DNA of 64,000 nucleotides from the NCBI GenBank assembly GCA_035550655.1, contig DASZOU010000004.1, forward strand, positions 124,001-188,000, written 5' to 3'. Source of the DNA: DASZTV01 sp035550655 (GTDB lineage: Bacteria > Actinomycetota > Actinomycetes > JAFAQI01). Position numbers and translations under genes: made by a program. Positions 35,986-44,202 of the stretch are shown piece after piece. Each line of letters begins with the position of its first letter. Positions within the stretch are counted from its first letter, which is position 1. Below the pieces are notes generated by a model. The model was not told the DNA's origin. It saw only the letters and a list, made by a program, of their open reading frames with translations, and did no database searches.

Positions 35986-37638
35986 GTGCCGGGGGAGACA
36001 TTCGCCGACCTGCTGTGGCGGCGGTCCGAGGACGACCGCGTGGCGCTGTGGTGCGACGAGGAGACCTGGACCTGGCGGCAACTGGTGGAGCAATCCGTTG
36101 CGCGCGCCCACCTCATGCTCGAGCGGCGTGACGCCGACCTGCCACACGTCGGCGTGCTGCTCGAGAACACGCCCGAGTACGTCGCATGGATCTATGGCGC
36201 CGCCTTCGCCCGGATGACGGTCGTCGGGATCAACGCGACGCGGCGCGGGGCGGCACTGCGCGCGGACATCCGCCACACCGACTGCGGGCTGATCGTCACC
36301 GACGGCGCGCACCGCGGGCTGGTCGATGACCTCGACCTCGGCATTTCCGGCGACCGGACGTTGATCGTCGACGATCCGGCGTACGCCGATGCTCTGGGCG
36401 GCGCGTCGACCGCCGAGCTGCCGCGCCCCGCGGCCGAGGACCGGCTGTTGCTGCTGTTCACGTCGGGATCGACCGGCGCCCCGAAGGCGGTCGTCTGCAG
36501 CACCGGCCGCCTGGCCGCGATCGCCAGCGGCGCCACGCACAGCATTGGGATCCGCGAAGCTGACGTGCTCTACCAGTCGATGCCGATGTTCCACGGCAAC
36601 GCGATCATGGCCAACCTCGCCCCCGCCGTCGCTCTCGCTGCTCCCGTCGCGTTGCGCCGGAGGTTCTCGGCGTCGCAGTTCCTTGCCGACGTGCGCCGGT
36701 TCAACGCGACGTACTTCAACTACGTCGGCCGGTCGCTCGCCTACGTGCTTGCCACCACCGAGCGACCGGACGACGCCGACAACGCGCTGCGGCTCGGGTT
36801 CGGGACCGAGGCGTCCCAGCGCGACCGCGCGGAGTTCGAGCGCCGGTTCGGCTGCGCGCTCACCGAGTCGTACGGGTCGAGTGAAGGCGTCATCTCGACG
36901 TACCGCCCGCCTGGCACCCCGGCGAACTCCGTCGGGATCCCGCGACCGCGACCGGGATCGGATGTCGCCGTCGTCAACCCCGAGACGGGCGAGGAGTGTC
37001 CGGCCGCGGCGGTCGACGCGCAGGGTCGGCTGGTGAACGCGAGCGAGGCCATCGGAGAGATCGTCGACCGCGGCGGGGCGCCCGGGTTCGAGGGCTACTA
37101 CCGCAACGACGAAGCGACGACCGACCGGCTGCGCCACGGGTGGTACTGGTCGGGCGATCTCGCCTACCGCGATGCGGACGGCTACCTGTACTTCGCCGGC
37201 CGCAGCAATGACTGGCTGCGGGTCGACTCGGAGAACTTCGCCACGGCGCCGATCGAGGCGATCCTGTCCCGGCACCCGGACGTGGTGATGGCCGCGGTCT
37301 ACGCGACGCCCGACCCGCGCACCGGTGACGAGGTGATGTGCGCCCTCGAGCTCCGGCCGGGCACAACGCTCGACCCGGTGGCGTTCGGCGAGTTCCTGGC
37401 AGCGCAGCCGGATCTCGGCACGAAGTGGGCGCCGCGCTTCGTGCGGATCGTCGAGTCGATGCCGCTGACAGCGACGAACAAGGTCAACAAGGCCCCGCTA
37501 CGGGCAGCCGGCTGGAATGCGACCGACGCGATCTGGTGGCGCCCAGGAACCGAGCTCGCGTACGTGGAGTTGAGCGACTCCGAGCGAGCCAGCTACCGCG
37601 AGAGGTTCACCCAACACGATCGCAGCCATCTCCTCTAG
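35986..37638 (+). CDS. fadD17: FadD17-type acyl-CoA synthetase
   Basis: 550 residues from GTG. The AMP-binding P-loop is LFTSGSTGAPKAVV (158-167), followed by SMPMFHGNAIM, FSASQFLADVRRFNATY, NYVGRSLAYVLATTERPDDA and TNKVNKAPLRA near the end with the catalytic Lys. The mid-section is strikingly like mycobacterial FadD17. FadD17 and FadD19 are both tied to C24-branched and C8 sterol side chains. It shares its 3' end with repeat element copy B. Confidence 0.85.
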   Translation: MPGETFADLLWRRSEDDRVALWCDEETWTWRQLVEQSVARAHLMLERRDADLPHVGVLLENTPEYVAWIYGAAFARMTVVGINATRRGAALRADIRHTDCGLIVTDGAHRGLVDDLDLGISGDRTLIVDDPAYADALGGASTAELPRPAAEDRLLLLFTSGSTGAPKAVVCSTGRLAAIASGATHSIGIREADVLYQSMPMFHGNAIMANLAPAVALAAPVALRRRFSASQFLADVRRFNATYFNYVGRSLAYVLATTERPDDADNALRLGFGTEASQRDRAEFERRFGCALTESYGSSEGVISTYRPPGTPANSVGIPRPRPGSDVAVVNPETGEECPAAAVDAQGRLVNASEAIGEIVDRGGAPGFEGYYRNDEATTDRLRHGWYWSGDLAYRDADGYLYFAGRSNDWLRVDSENFATAPIEAILSRHPDVVMAAVYATPDPRTGDEVMCALELRPGTTLDPVAFGEFLAAQPDLGTKWAPRFVRIVESMPLTATNKVNKAPLRAAGWNATDAIWWRPGTELAYVELSDSERASYRERFTQHDRSHLL

Positions 37639-37642
37639 GTCG

Positions 37643-37711
37643 AGCAATGTGGCATTGCCCCCGCGATCGAGCCGAATTCGGGCCGTCTTGCTCATGCAAT
37701 GTCACATTGCT
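37643..37711. repeat. 69-nt inverted-repeat element, copy B
   Basis: Arms 37643-37658 and 37696-37711 pair at 15 of 16 positions around a 37-nt loop; the left arm is identical over 16 nt to the reverse complement of copy A's right arm, and the loops match at 21 of 37 positions. It begins 4 nt after the fadD17 stop, and its right arm contains the last codons and stop of the convergent oxidoreductase gene. Confidence 0.78.
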
Positions 37712-38694
37712 TGAGCGCCGCGGAGCGGGAGGCCGGCCTTCCGGTAGAGGTCGTCGATCACCCGCATCGTCAGGATCGCGTCCTCCGGCGGGGTCAGGAC
37801 CGGTCCACCGTCGCGAACGGCCGCGATGAACGCCTTCAGCTGGTGGTCGTACGTCGCCGGACCGCGGAGCCGCTCGTGCGACTTCCGGCCGTCGACGTTG
37901 AGCGCCAGCCGGTTGTAGAACTGCGGCGCGATGAAGTTGAGTACCTTCATCGTGCCGCGCGTCCCGGTCACGGACACGTTGAACCGAAGCAGCTTGCGCG
38001 ACCACATCGACGTCGTCGTACTGCCGGTCGAGCCGTCGGCGAACGTGTACTTCGCGGACATGGCACGGTCGATGTCCGGCGTCCGCAGCAGTGCGGTCGC
38101 CGACTCGACGGTCGGCTCTCCCGCGCCGAGCAACCGCAAGACGTGCACGGCGTAGCAGCAGTCCATCGACGTCCCGCCGCCGAGTGCGTAGTTGTAGCGG
38201 ATGTCGGAGAACTTCGGCAGCGGGAAGCACATCGCGACGTGCACGTGCTGCACGTCACCGAGCTGCCCGCCGTGCACCACCGTGCGCATCCGCTCCGCGA
38301 GCGGGTGGTAGCGGTAGTGGTACGCCTCCATCACGACGAGCCCTGACTTCTTCGCCGCGTCAGCGACGACCTTCGCCTCTGCCTCGTTGGAGGTGAACGG
38401 CTTCTCGCACAGCACGTGCTTGCCGGCGTCGAGCGCCTTGAGCGTCCACTCAGCGTGCAGCGCGTTCGGCAGCGGGTTGTAGATCGCCTCGATCGACGTG
38501 TCGGCGAGCAGGTCGTCGTAGCTCGTGTGCACGGTCTCGATCCCGTGCTTCTTTGCGTACGCCGCGGCGCGCTGCGGATCGCGCGCGGCAACCGCGGCGA
38601 CGACAGCACCCGGAACCCGCGTCGCCGGCCTGACCAGTGCCATCGGCGTGATCCGCGCCGCCCCCAGCACCCCGATCCGAAGGTCTTCGCTCAC
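37702..38694 (-). CDS. Gfo/Idh/MocA-family oxidoreductase
   Basis: 330 residues from the GTG at 38694, chosen because it overlaps the patatin stop (GTGA). N-terminal Rossmann motif GVLGAARI, then YNPLPNALHAEW and the family hallmark CEKPFTSNEAEA with the catalytic Lys. MEAYHYRYHP and GGGTSMDCCYAVHVLR complete the active site. Substrates in the family are sugars, inositols or dihydrodiols. The last residues (GAQAM) are encoded by the repeat element. It is last in the fdxD operon. Confidence 0.8.
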   Translation of the reverse strand: MSEDLRIGVLGAARITPMALVRPATRVPGAVVAAVAARDPQRAAAYAKKHGIETVHTSYDDLLADTSIEAIYNPLPNALHAEWTLKALDAGKHVLCEKPFTSNEAEAKVVADAAKKSGLVVMEAYHYRYHPLAERMRTVVHGGQLGDVQHVHVAMCFPLPKFSDIRYNYALGGGTSMDCCYAVHVLRLLGAGEPTVESATALLRTPDIDRAMSAKYTFADGSTGSTTTSMWSRKLLRFNVSVTGTRGTMKVLNFIAPQFYNRLALNVDGRKSHERLRGPATYDHQLKAFIAAVRDGGPVLTPPEDAILTMRVIDDLYRKAGLPLRGAQAM

Positions 38695-39533
38695 TGCGAC
38701 CACACCGCCTTTACTTCCTCGACGTGCGCCTTCGCCTGGGCCCGTCCCGCGAGTGCGGCCGGCCTTGCCGTAGCCGGGTCGAGTGGATTCGCACCGATCG
38801 CGGCCAGTGACGACTCGTCCGCGGCGATCGTCACGACCGAGGCGCTCGCGCGCAGCTCTTCCTCGCCCTTCGTGACCTCCGGCGACGGCAGCGCGTTGAC
38901 CAGCGACGGCCCGATCACGATGACCGGGTCACAGCCGGCCGCGAGGTCGAGGTTCGCCGTCGAGCGCATCCCGCCGTCGATGTAGCGGCTGGTTCCGATC
39001 GTCACGGGCGGCCAGATGCCCGGCACCGCGCAGCTCGCGGCGACCGCATCGACCAGCTCGACCCCGTCGGCCTTGGAGAAGACGCGGAGCTCGCCGCTCA
39101 GCGCGTCGATGGCGGTGATGCGCAGATCGCGATCCGGCCAGCTGTGGTCGGGCAGCCGGCGCTCGATGACGGCGCGGCGCACCGGCTCGGCGACCGTCCG
39201 GGCGCGAAGCGAGTACTCCCCCAGCGCCCGGTTGGTCTCGGGACCGGGCACCTTGCCGGCTAGCGCCGTACCGAACTCGCGCATCATCTCCTCGGGGTCG
39301 AACTCGGCGTGGATCTCGCTGTCGAGCAGCGCCGGCGAGAGCTGCCGCTCGAACAGGTCGGCGAGCGGTACGCCGCTCAGCGCCTGCGCAGCCACTGCTG
39401 ACCCGGCCGAGGTGCCCACGACCCGATCCGCGGTCGTGAGATCGATGCCGGCATCGAGCAGACCGAGCAGGATGCCGAGCTCCCAGGCGATACCCGCGAC
39501 GCCGCCGCCGCCCAGGACGAGGGCCCGGCTCAC
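38691..39533 (-). CDS. patatin-like phospholipase
   Basis: 280 residues, GTG start overlapping the LLM stop. The oxyanion loop is GGGGVAG (8-14), the nucleophile Ser42 is in GTSAGS, and the dyad Asp is in YIDGGMRS. This is the Ser-Asp dyad of patatin lipid acyl hydrolases. There is no signal peptide, so membrane lipids or ester intermediates inside the cell are likely substrates. Confidence 0.82.
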   Translation of the reverse strand: MSRALVLGGGGVAGIAWELGILLGLLDAGIDLTTADRVVGTSAGSAVAAQALSGVPLADLFERQLSPALLDSEIHAEFDPEEMMREFGTALAGKVPGPETNRALGEYSLRARTVAEPVRRAVIERRLPDHSWPDRDLRITAIDALSGELRVFSKADGVELVDAVAASCAVPGIWPPVTIGTSRYIDGGMRSTANLDLAAGCDPVIVIGPSLVNALPSPEVTKGEEELRASASVVTIAADESSLAAIGANPLDPATARPAALAGRAQAKAHVEEVKAVWSQ

Positions 39534-40351
39534 TTCGGGACCAGCGCAGCCCACTCGCGCAACGTGGGCAGCGCATCCGCGTGCGGCGGCAGGATGAGGA
39601 TGCACCGCTCGAGTCCCAGCTCCGCGTAATGGGCGAGGACTCCGGCATCCGGGCGCACGGCGTGCAGCGTCACCGCCGGCACCGGGCGGCCCACCTCGGC
39701 GGCGTGCTGGGCGAGGTCCTCGAGCCGCTCACCGATCTTGCGCTTGGACGGCATCGGCATCCAGGCCGTGCCGTACTCCACCGCATGCCGCATCGACAGC
39801 TTGCTGCTGCCACCGATGAGAACCGGCATCGGCTGCTGCACCGGTTTGGGCCACTGCCACGACGGCGAGACCTTGGCGTACGGCCCGTCGTACGACGCGA
39901 CGTCGTTGTCCCACAGCGACTGCATCAGCTTCACCCGGTCACGCAGGACGTCCCATCGCTCTGCGTAGGCGACGCCGTGATCCGCCATCTCCTCGGCGTT
40001 CCATCCCGACCCGACGCCGAACAGGAACCGCCCGCCGGAGATGAGGTCGAGGGACGCGACCTCCTTCGCCAGCACGATCGGGTCCCGCTCGGTGACCAGG
40101 CAGATGCCCGTGCCGACCTTCAGCCGCTCGGTGACGGCGACCGCCGCCGACAGCGTCACGAACGGGTCGAGGGTGTGGGCGTACTCCTCGGGCAGCTCGC
40201 CACCGTTGGGGTACGGCGTCTCGCGCGACACCGGAATGTGGGTGTGCTCAGCAACCCAGAGGCTCTCGAACCCTGCGTCCTCGGCGGCTCGCGCGACGTC
40301 ACGGATGTCGTTGGTCAGATCGGTCGCGAACAGCGAGATGCCGAGATGCAT
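39530..40351 (-). CDS. LLM-class F420-dependent oxidoreductase
   Basis: 273 residues. MHLGISLFATDLTNDIRDVA, ESLWVAEHTHIPVSRETPYP, LKVGTGICLVTERDPIVLAK and FLFGVGSGWNAEEMADHGV mark the TIGR03619-like luciferase family. Genes of this type occur in mycobacterial sterol clusters (Rv3520c). It lies between the zinc alcohol dehydrogenase (13 nt) and the patatin gene in the KstR-controlled fdxD operon. Confidence 0.8.
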   Translation of the reverse strand: MHLGISLFATDLTNDIRDVARAAEDAGFESLWVAEHTHIPVSRETPYPNGGELPEEYAHTLDPFVTLSAAVAVTERLKVGTGICLVTERDPIVLAKEVASLDLISGGRFLFGVGSGWNAEEMADHGVAYAERWDVLRDRVKLMQSLWDNDVASYDGPYAKVSPSWQWPKPVQQPMPVLIGGSSKLSMRHAVEYGTAWMPMPSKRKIGERLEDLAQHAAEVGRPVPAVTLHAVRPDAGVLAHYAELGLERCILILPPHADALPTLREWAALVPK

Positions 40352-40364
40352 CGGGGCCGGCTTC

Positions 40365-41447
40365 CTAGTAGAAGGTGATGACCTGGCGAATCACGTCGCC
40401 GGCCTGCATCGCGACGAAGGCGTCGTTCACCTCGTCGAGCGAGATCCGCTTGGTGATCATGCCCTCGAGATCGAGCCGGCCCGCCCGCCAGAGGTCGAGC
40501 AGCCGCGGGAAGTCGCGACGGATGTTCGCCGAGCCGTAGTACGAGCTGCGGATCGTCTTCTCGCCGTAGAACAGCTCGAAGGCGCTGAACGACACCATGT
40601 CGTCGGCCGGGCCGACCCCGACGATGACCGTCGTACCGCCACGGCGGGTCGCGTCGTACGCCGCACGGATCGTCTGCGATCGGCCGACCACCTCGAAGGC
40701 GTAGTCGAACCCCGCGCCGCCGGTCAGCTCCATGCTCACCGCAGCCAGGTCGTCAGGTGTCACGGCGTGCGTCGCGCCGAACTGCTTCGCCCACTCCAGC
40801 TTGTGCGGCACCATGTCGACCGCGACGATCTTGGCCGCGCCGCAGATCTTCGCGCCCTGGATCGCGCTGATCCCGACGCCGCCGCAGCCGATGACAAGAA
40901 CGGACGAGCCGGGCTCGACCTTCGCCGCGTTCATGACCGCGCCGACACCGGTCATGACGCCGCACCCGATCAGAGAGGCGAGGTCGAACGGCACGTCCTT
41001 GCCGATCTTGATGGCGGCGGCTTCCGGTACGACGAGCTCCTCGGCGAACGTGCCGGCGCCGGCCATCCCGAACAGCGTCTCGTCACCACAGGTGAACCGC
41101 GGTTCGCCGAACGCCTCCGCGACCAGCGTCATGCACAGCTGGGGCTTGCCCTGCGTGCAGTCGGCGCACTGCCCGCACTGCGGCGACCAGCAGATGACGA
41201 CATGGTCTCCGGGCTTCAGGCCTTTGACGCCGTCGCCGACCTCGACGACCTCGCCCGCACCCTCGTGCCCGAGCACGGCCGGCATCGCCACCGGGATCGT
41301 TCCGGTCATCGCCGACAGGTCGGAGTGGCAGACGCCCGTGGCGCGGATCCTGACCCTGACCTTGCCCGCGGTGACCGGCGTCGCTTCGACGTCGTCGCGT
41401 ACGTCGAGGGTGGTGTTGCCGATCGTCGTAAGGACGGCAGCCTTCAC
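40365..41447 (-). CDS. zinc-dependent alcohol dehydrogenase, class III/AdhD-like
   Basis: 360 residues from a GTG overlapping the ferredoxin stop (GTGA). Catalytic zinc ligands Cys40 (ATGVCHSD) and His61 (VLGHEGAG) and structural zinc cysteines 91, 94, 97 and 105 (CGQCADC...C) are all present. The NAD motif is VIGCGGVGISAI. Next to a P450 ferredoxin in a sterol operon, oxidation of the P450-made C26 alcohol to aldehyde or acid is an attractive role, though inferred. Confidence 0.85.
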   Translation of the reverse strand: MKAAVLTTIGNTTLDVRDDVEATPVTAGKVRVRIRATGVCHSDLSAMTGTIPVAMPAVLGHEGAGEVVEVGDGVKGLKPGDHVVICWSPQCGQCADCTQGKPQLCMTLVAEAFGEPRFTCGDETLFGMAGAGTFAEELVVPEAAAIKIGKDVPFDLASLIGCGVMTGVGAVMNAAKVEPGSSVLVIGCGGVGISAIQGAKICGAAKIVAVDMVPHKLEWAKQFGATHAVTPDDLAAVSMELTGGAGFDYAFEVVGRSQTIRAAYDATRRGGTTVIVGVGPADDMVSFSAFELFYGEKTIRSSYYGSANIRRDFPRLLDLWRAGRLDLEGMITKRISLDEVNDAFVAMQAGDVIRQVITFY

Positions 41448-41659
41448 TGCGCGGCTCGGTTGAGCTTCAGCGCGCGCTTCGGGCACATGTCGACGGCTTC
41501 CTGCACCTTGTCGAGCAGCTCGGCCGGCGGGTGGAAGTTCGACACCTGCAGGTTGTCGTCCTCATCGACACTGAAGATCTCGGGGAGGATGCCCTCGCAC
41601 ACGGCGTTGGCCTCGCACTCGTCCCAGTCGACAACGATCTCGTTCTGCGCATCGCTCAC
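41444..41659 (-). CDS. fdxD: FdxD-like single-cluster ferredoxin
   Basis: 71 residues from the GTG at 41659; longer upstream frames would cross the operator. Cysteines 15, 21 and 59 lie in DECEANAVCEGILPEIF and MCPKRAL. The C-x2-N-x2-C...CP pattern has three Cys, as in 3Fe-4S ferredoxins that feed P450s, and resembles Rv3503c FdxD. It leads a five-gene operon and has a KstR-type site 9 nt upstream, so it is the likely electron donor for the CYP125-like enzyme. Confidence 0.85.
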   Translation of the reverse strand: MSDAQNEIVVDWDECEANAVCEGILPEIFSVDEDDNLQVSNFHPPAELLDKVQEAVDMCPKRALKLNRAAQ

Positions 41660-41667
41660 CGCCGAAG

Positions 41668-41681
41668 TAGAACACGTTCCC
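41668..41681. promoter_or_regulatory. KstR-type operator before fdxD
   Basis: TAGAACACGTTCCC keeps the AACnnGTT core and the first T; the last base is C instead of A. The site lies 9 nt before the fdxD start, in the same position as the site before the FadE34-like gene, and about 55 nt before the divergent ECH promoter. Confidence 0.68.
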
Positions 41682-41724
41682 ATTTCCCGTCACAAGGCCG
41701 GGGCGGCGGATCAGGACGGGTCGT

Positions 41725-41730
41725 TATATT
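41725..41730 (+). promoter_or_regulatory. -10 box of a leaderless ECH transcript
   Basis: TATATT is followed after 6 nt (CCCTCC) by the GTG start at 41737. This spacing places the transcription start on or next to the start codon. No clear -35 hexamer is visible. Confidence 0.6.
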
Positions 41731-41736
41731 CCCTCC

Positions 41737-42567
41737 GTGGTGCGGATGGAGCCGGTCGAAGCCGAGCCCGACTGGATGCTCCGGCTCGACGTGGCCGACG
41801 GCATCGCCACCCTCACGCTGGACAATCCGGGGAAGCTCAACGCCTGGTCCTGGGAGGCCACGCGACAGCTGGGCAAGCGCGCCGACCAGATCCGCTTCGA
41901 CGACTCGGTGCGGGTCGTCGTACTCCGCGCGGAGGGTCGCGCCTTCTGCGCAGGGGTGGATCTCGGAATGCCGGAGGACCGCATCACGGGCCGCTCGGCG
42001 GCGGAGAAGGCGCGCAACTTCTATGAGGGGCTGCGCTGGGTGCACGAGCGTTTCCACGCGTTCTCCGACCTGCCGCAGCCGATCGTGGCGGCGGTGCACG
42101 GGTACTGCCTCGGCTTCGGCTTCGAGCTCGCCCTGATGGCCGACATCCGGATCGCCTCCGACGATGCGGTGTTCGCGCTGCCGGAGGCGCAGATCGGGGT
42201 CTCGATCGACGCCGGCGGGGACCTGCGCCTCGCGCGCGATGCGGGCGCCGGCTGGGCCAAGCTGCTCGCCTTGACCGGGCGCCGGATCGACGCGGCGACC
42301 GCGGAGCGGATCGGCGTGCTGCAGTCGGTGGTCGCCCGTGACGACCTGGACGAGACCGCACTCGCCATCGCCCGTGAGATCCGCGACAACGCGCCGCTCG
42401 CCGTCCAGAGCATCAAGCGGACCATCAACTCCTTCGCCGACAACGGGCTCGCCGACGCGATGCGCTTCGAAGCGATGAGCGCATCGGTGGAGTTCGTCTC
42501 GGAGGACATGCCCAAGGGCTACGCCGCGAAGGCCAAGAAGCAGGCGCCACAGTTCGAGGGCAAGTAG
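41737..42567 (+). CDS. enoyl-CoA hydratase/isomerase family protein
   Basis: 276 residues, leaderless GTG. Crotonase motifs: LTLDNPGKLNAWSWE, LRAEGRAFCAGVDLGM (first oxyanion loop), PQPIVAAVHGYCLGFGFELA (second loop with altered GGG), LPEAQIGVSIDAGGDLRL. Hydratase and isomerase members cannot be separated by eye. It heads a rightward operon whose members overlap by 1-4 nt and is divergent to the KstR-controlled fdxD. Confidence 0.82.
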   Translation: MVRMEPVEAEPDWMLRLDVADGIATLTLDNPGKLNAWSWEATRQLGKRADQIRFDDSVRVVVLRAEGRAFCAGVDLGMPEDRITGRSAAEKARNFYEGLRWVHERFHAFSDLPQPIVAAVHGYCLGFGFELALMADIRIASDDAVFALPEAQIGVSIDAGGDLRLARDAGAGWAKLLALTGRRIDAATAERIGVLQSVVARDDLDETALAIAREIRDNAPLAVQSIKRTINSFADNGLADAMRFEAMSASVEFVSEDMPKGYAAKAKKQAPQFEGK

Positions 42568-43412
42568 TGGTGCTGCCCGCGGCACCCGCGGGTGCCATGT
42601 TGCCCGCCGGGACGTACGACGGCCAGGTCGCGCTCGTCACCGGCGGCGGCACCGGCCTCGGCAAGGCCATCGCGGTCGAGTTCGGCCGGCTGGGTGCCGC
42701 GGTCGCGGTGGCCAGCCGCAGCGAGGAGCACCGCGCAGCGGGAGTTGCAGCGGTCGAGGCGGTGGGCGGCAAGGCGATCGGGGTCGAGCTCGACGTCCGC
42801 GAGCCGGACTCCGTCACGGCGGCCTTCGACGCCATCGAGACCGCCTTCGACACAGTGACGGTCCTGGTCAACAACGCGGCCGCCAACTTCCCGGTCGCCG
42901 CGGCCGATCTCTCGCCGAACGGCTGGCGCGCCGTGGAACGGATCGTCCTGGACGGGACCTTCTTCGCCTCGAGAGAGCTTCACCGCCGGCTGGCCGCGGC
43001 CGGCCGGCCCGGCTCGATCGTGAACATCGTCTCGACCGCCGCCCAGACCGGCGGGCCGGGCATGGCGCACTCGGCGGCGGCTAAAGCCGGCGTCGTCGCG
43101 TTGACGAAGACTCTTGCTGTGGAGTGGGCGCCGGACGGGATCCGCGTCAACGCGATCGCGCCCGGCCTGTTCCCGCACGACGACATGCCCGAGGCGATCC
43201 GCGCAGCACGTGATGAGACCGTCGACGCCTCGCGCCAGCCGGCCGGCCGGCCGGGTGAGCCGCGCGAGCTCGGCTGGGCGGCCACCTATCTGTGCTCGCC
43301 GTACGCTTCCTTCATCACGGGTCACGTCCTGGTTGTCGACGGCGGCAACTGGCTTCGTCGTGACTTCGCGATGCCGCCGTTCACCCCGATCAAGGAGCAG
43401 CTCGGCCGATGA
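42567..43412 (+). CDS. SDR-family protein, 2,4-dienoyl-CoA reductase-like
   Basis: 281 residues; GTG shares one base with the ECH stop (TAGTG). Rossmann motif TGGGTGLGKAIA, NNAAANFPV, and WAPDGIRVNAIAPG follow the DECR pattern. The usual YxxxK is replaced by HSAAAKAG: the Lys remains and the Tyr is gone, as in peroxisomal and mitochondrial dienoyl-CoA reductases. With an ECH next to it, handling of unsaturated acyl-CoA fits. Confidence 0.78.
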   Translation: MVLPAAPAGAMLPAGTYDGQVALVTGGGTGLGKAIAVEFGRLGAAVAVASRSEEHRAAGVAAVEAVGGKAIGVELDVREPDSVTAAFDAIETAFDTVTVLVNNAAANFPVAAADLSPNGWRAVERIVLDGTFFASRELHRRLAAAGRPGSIVNIVSTAAQTGGPGMAHSAAAKAGVVALTKTLAVEWAPDGIRVNAIAPGLFPHDDMPEAIRAARDETVDASRQPAGRPGEPRELGWAATYLCSPYASFITGHVLVVDGGNWLRRDFAMPPFTPIKEQLGR

Positions 43413-44188
43413 GCGACGCTTCAAAGCTGCGAAACCAGGCATTCGCCGCGCGGGCGAAACGTGAGGCGGAGGAGGCCGCAGCCGCGGCCGGTGCGAGCGC
43501 CTACGGCGTGGCCGACGCCGTCGGACTGCCGGAGACGACGCTCCCTGCCGAGCTGGTCCGCCTGCTCCCGGACAAGGTAGCCCGCGCCCCTTGGCGCACG
43601 CAGTGCCGTGTCATGACCTGGATGCATCCAGTCGCGCCCGCGGCTGTCGAGGCGCTTCCGGCACCCATCAGAGCGGCCGGGATCGCACTGGCCGCGTGGG
43701 CGCTGGTCCGCTACGAGAACACGCCCGTCGGGCCGTACGACGAGGTCGCGGTGACGCTGCTCCCGCAGGCCGGCGACGGCTACGGCCACATCCCGTTCAT
43801 CGCCGTCGACTCCTATCCGAGCATCGTCGGGGGCCGGGCAAACTGGCTGTTGCCGAAGTCCCTCGCCCGGTTCGTGTGGTCCGAGGACAGCCTGTCCGCG
43901 AACGTGACCGCAGACGCTCCGGCCAAGCCCGGCTGGAGCCTGACCGTCAGCGCCACACCGTGGGGCGAAACCACCGGCGCGGCGATCCCCAGCAACGTGC
44001 AGCAGGTGAGCGCCCGCGGCGCCGTACGTCGCTTCACGGGCACGATGACGGGCTCGATGCAACCGGCCGCGGTCAACGTCGACGCTGTCGCAGAAGGACC
44101 GCTGGCGGCCCTGCTCGTGTCCGGTCGCTTCGACGGGACACTGATCACCGACTGTCACTTCGACGTCGGGCCCCTCAACCCGGCCTGA
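43409..44188 (+). CDS. acetoacetate decarboxylase-family protein
   Basis: 259 residues; ATG overlaps the SDR stop (ATGA). YENTPVGPYDEVAVTLLP, FIAVDSYPSIVGGRANWLLP and a following Lys are characteristic of the acetoacetate decarboxylase fold. The family's adjacent Lys-Lys pair appears here as Lys-Ser (PKSLARF), so Schiff-base chemistry may be altered. Many such relatives are not decarboxylases but aldolase-dehydratases. Co-transcription with ECH and DECR-like genes suggests action on a keto-acid or beta-keto-acyl product. Confidence 0.7.
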   Translation: MSDASKLRNQAFAARAKREAEEAAAAAGASAYGVADAVGLPETTLPAELVRLLPDKVARAPWRTQCRVMTWMHPVAPAAVEALPAPIRAAGIALAAWALVRYENTPVGPYDEVAVTLLPQAGDGYGHIPFIAVDSYPSIVGGRANWLLPKSLARFVWSEDSLSANVTADAPAKPGWSLTVSATPWGETTGAAIPSNVQQVSARGAVRRFTGTMTGSMQPAAVNVDAVAEGPLAALLVSGRFDGTLITDCHFDVGPLNPA

Positions 44189-44202
44189 TTTCCGGGTAGG
44201 AG

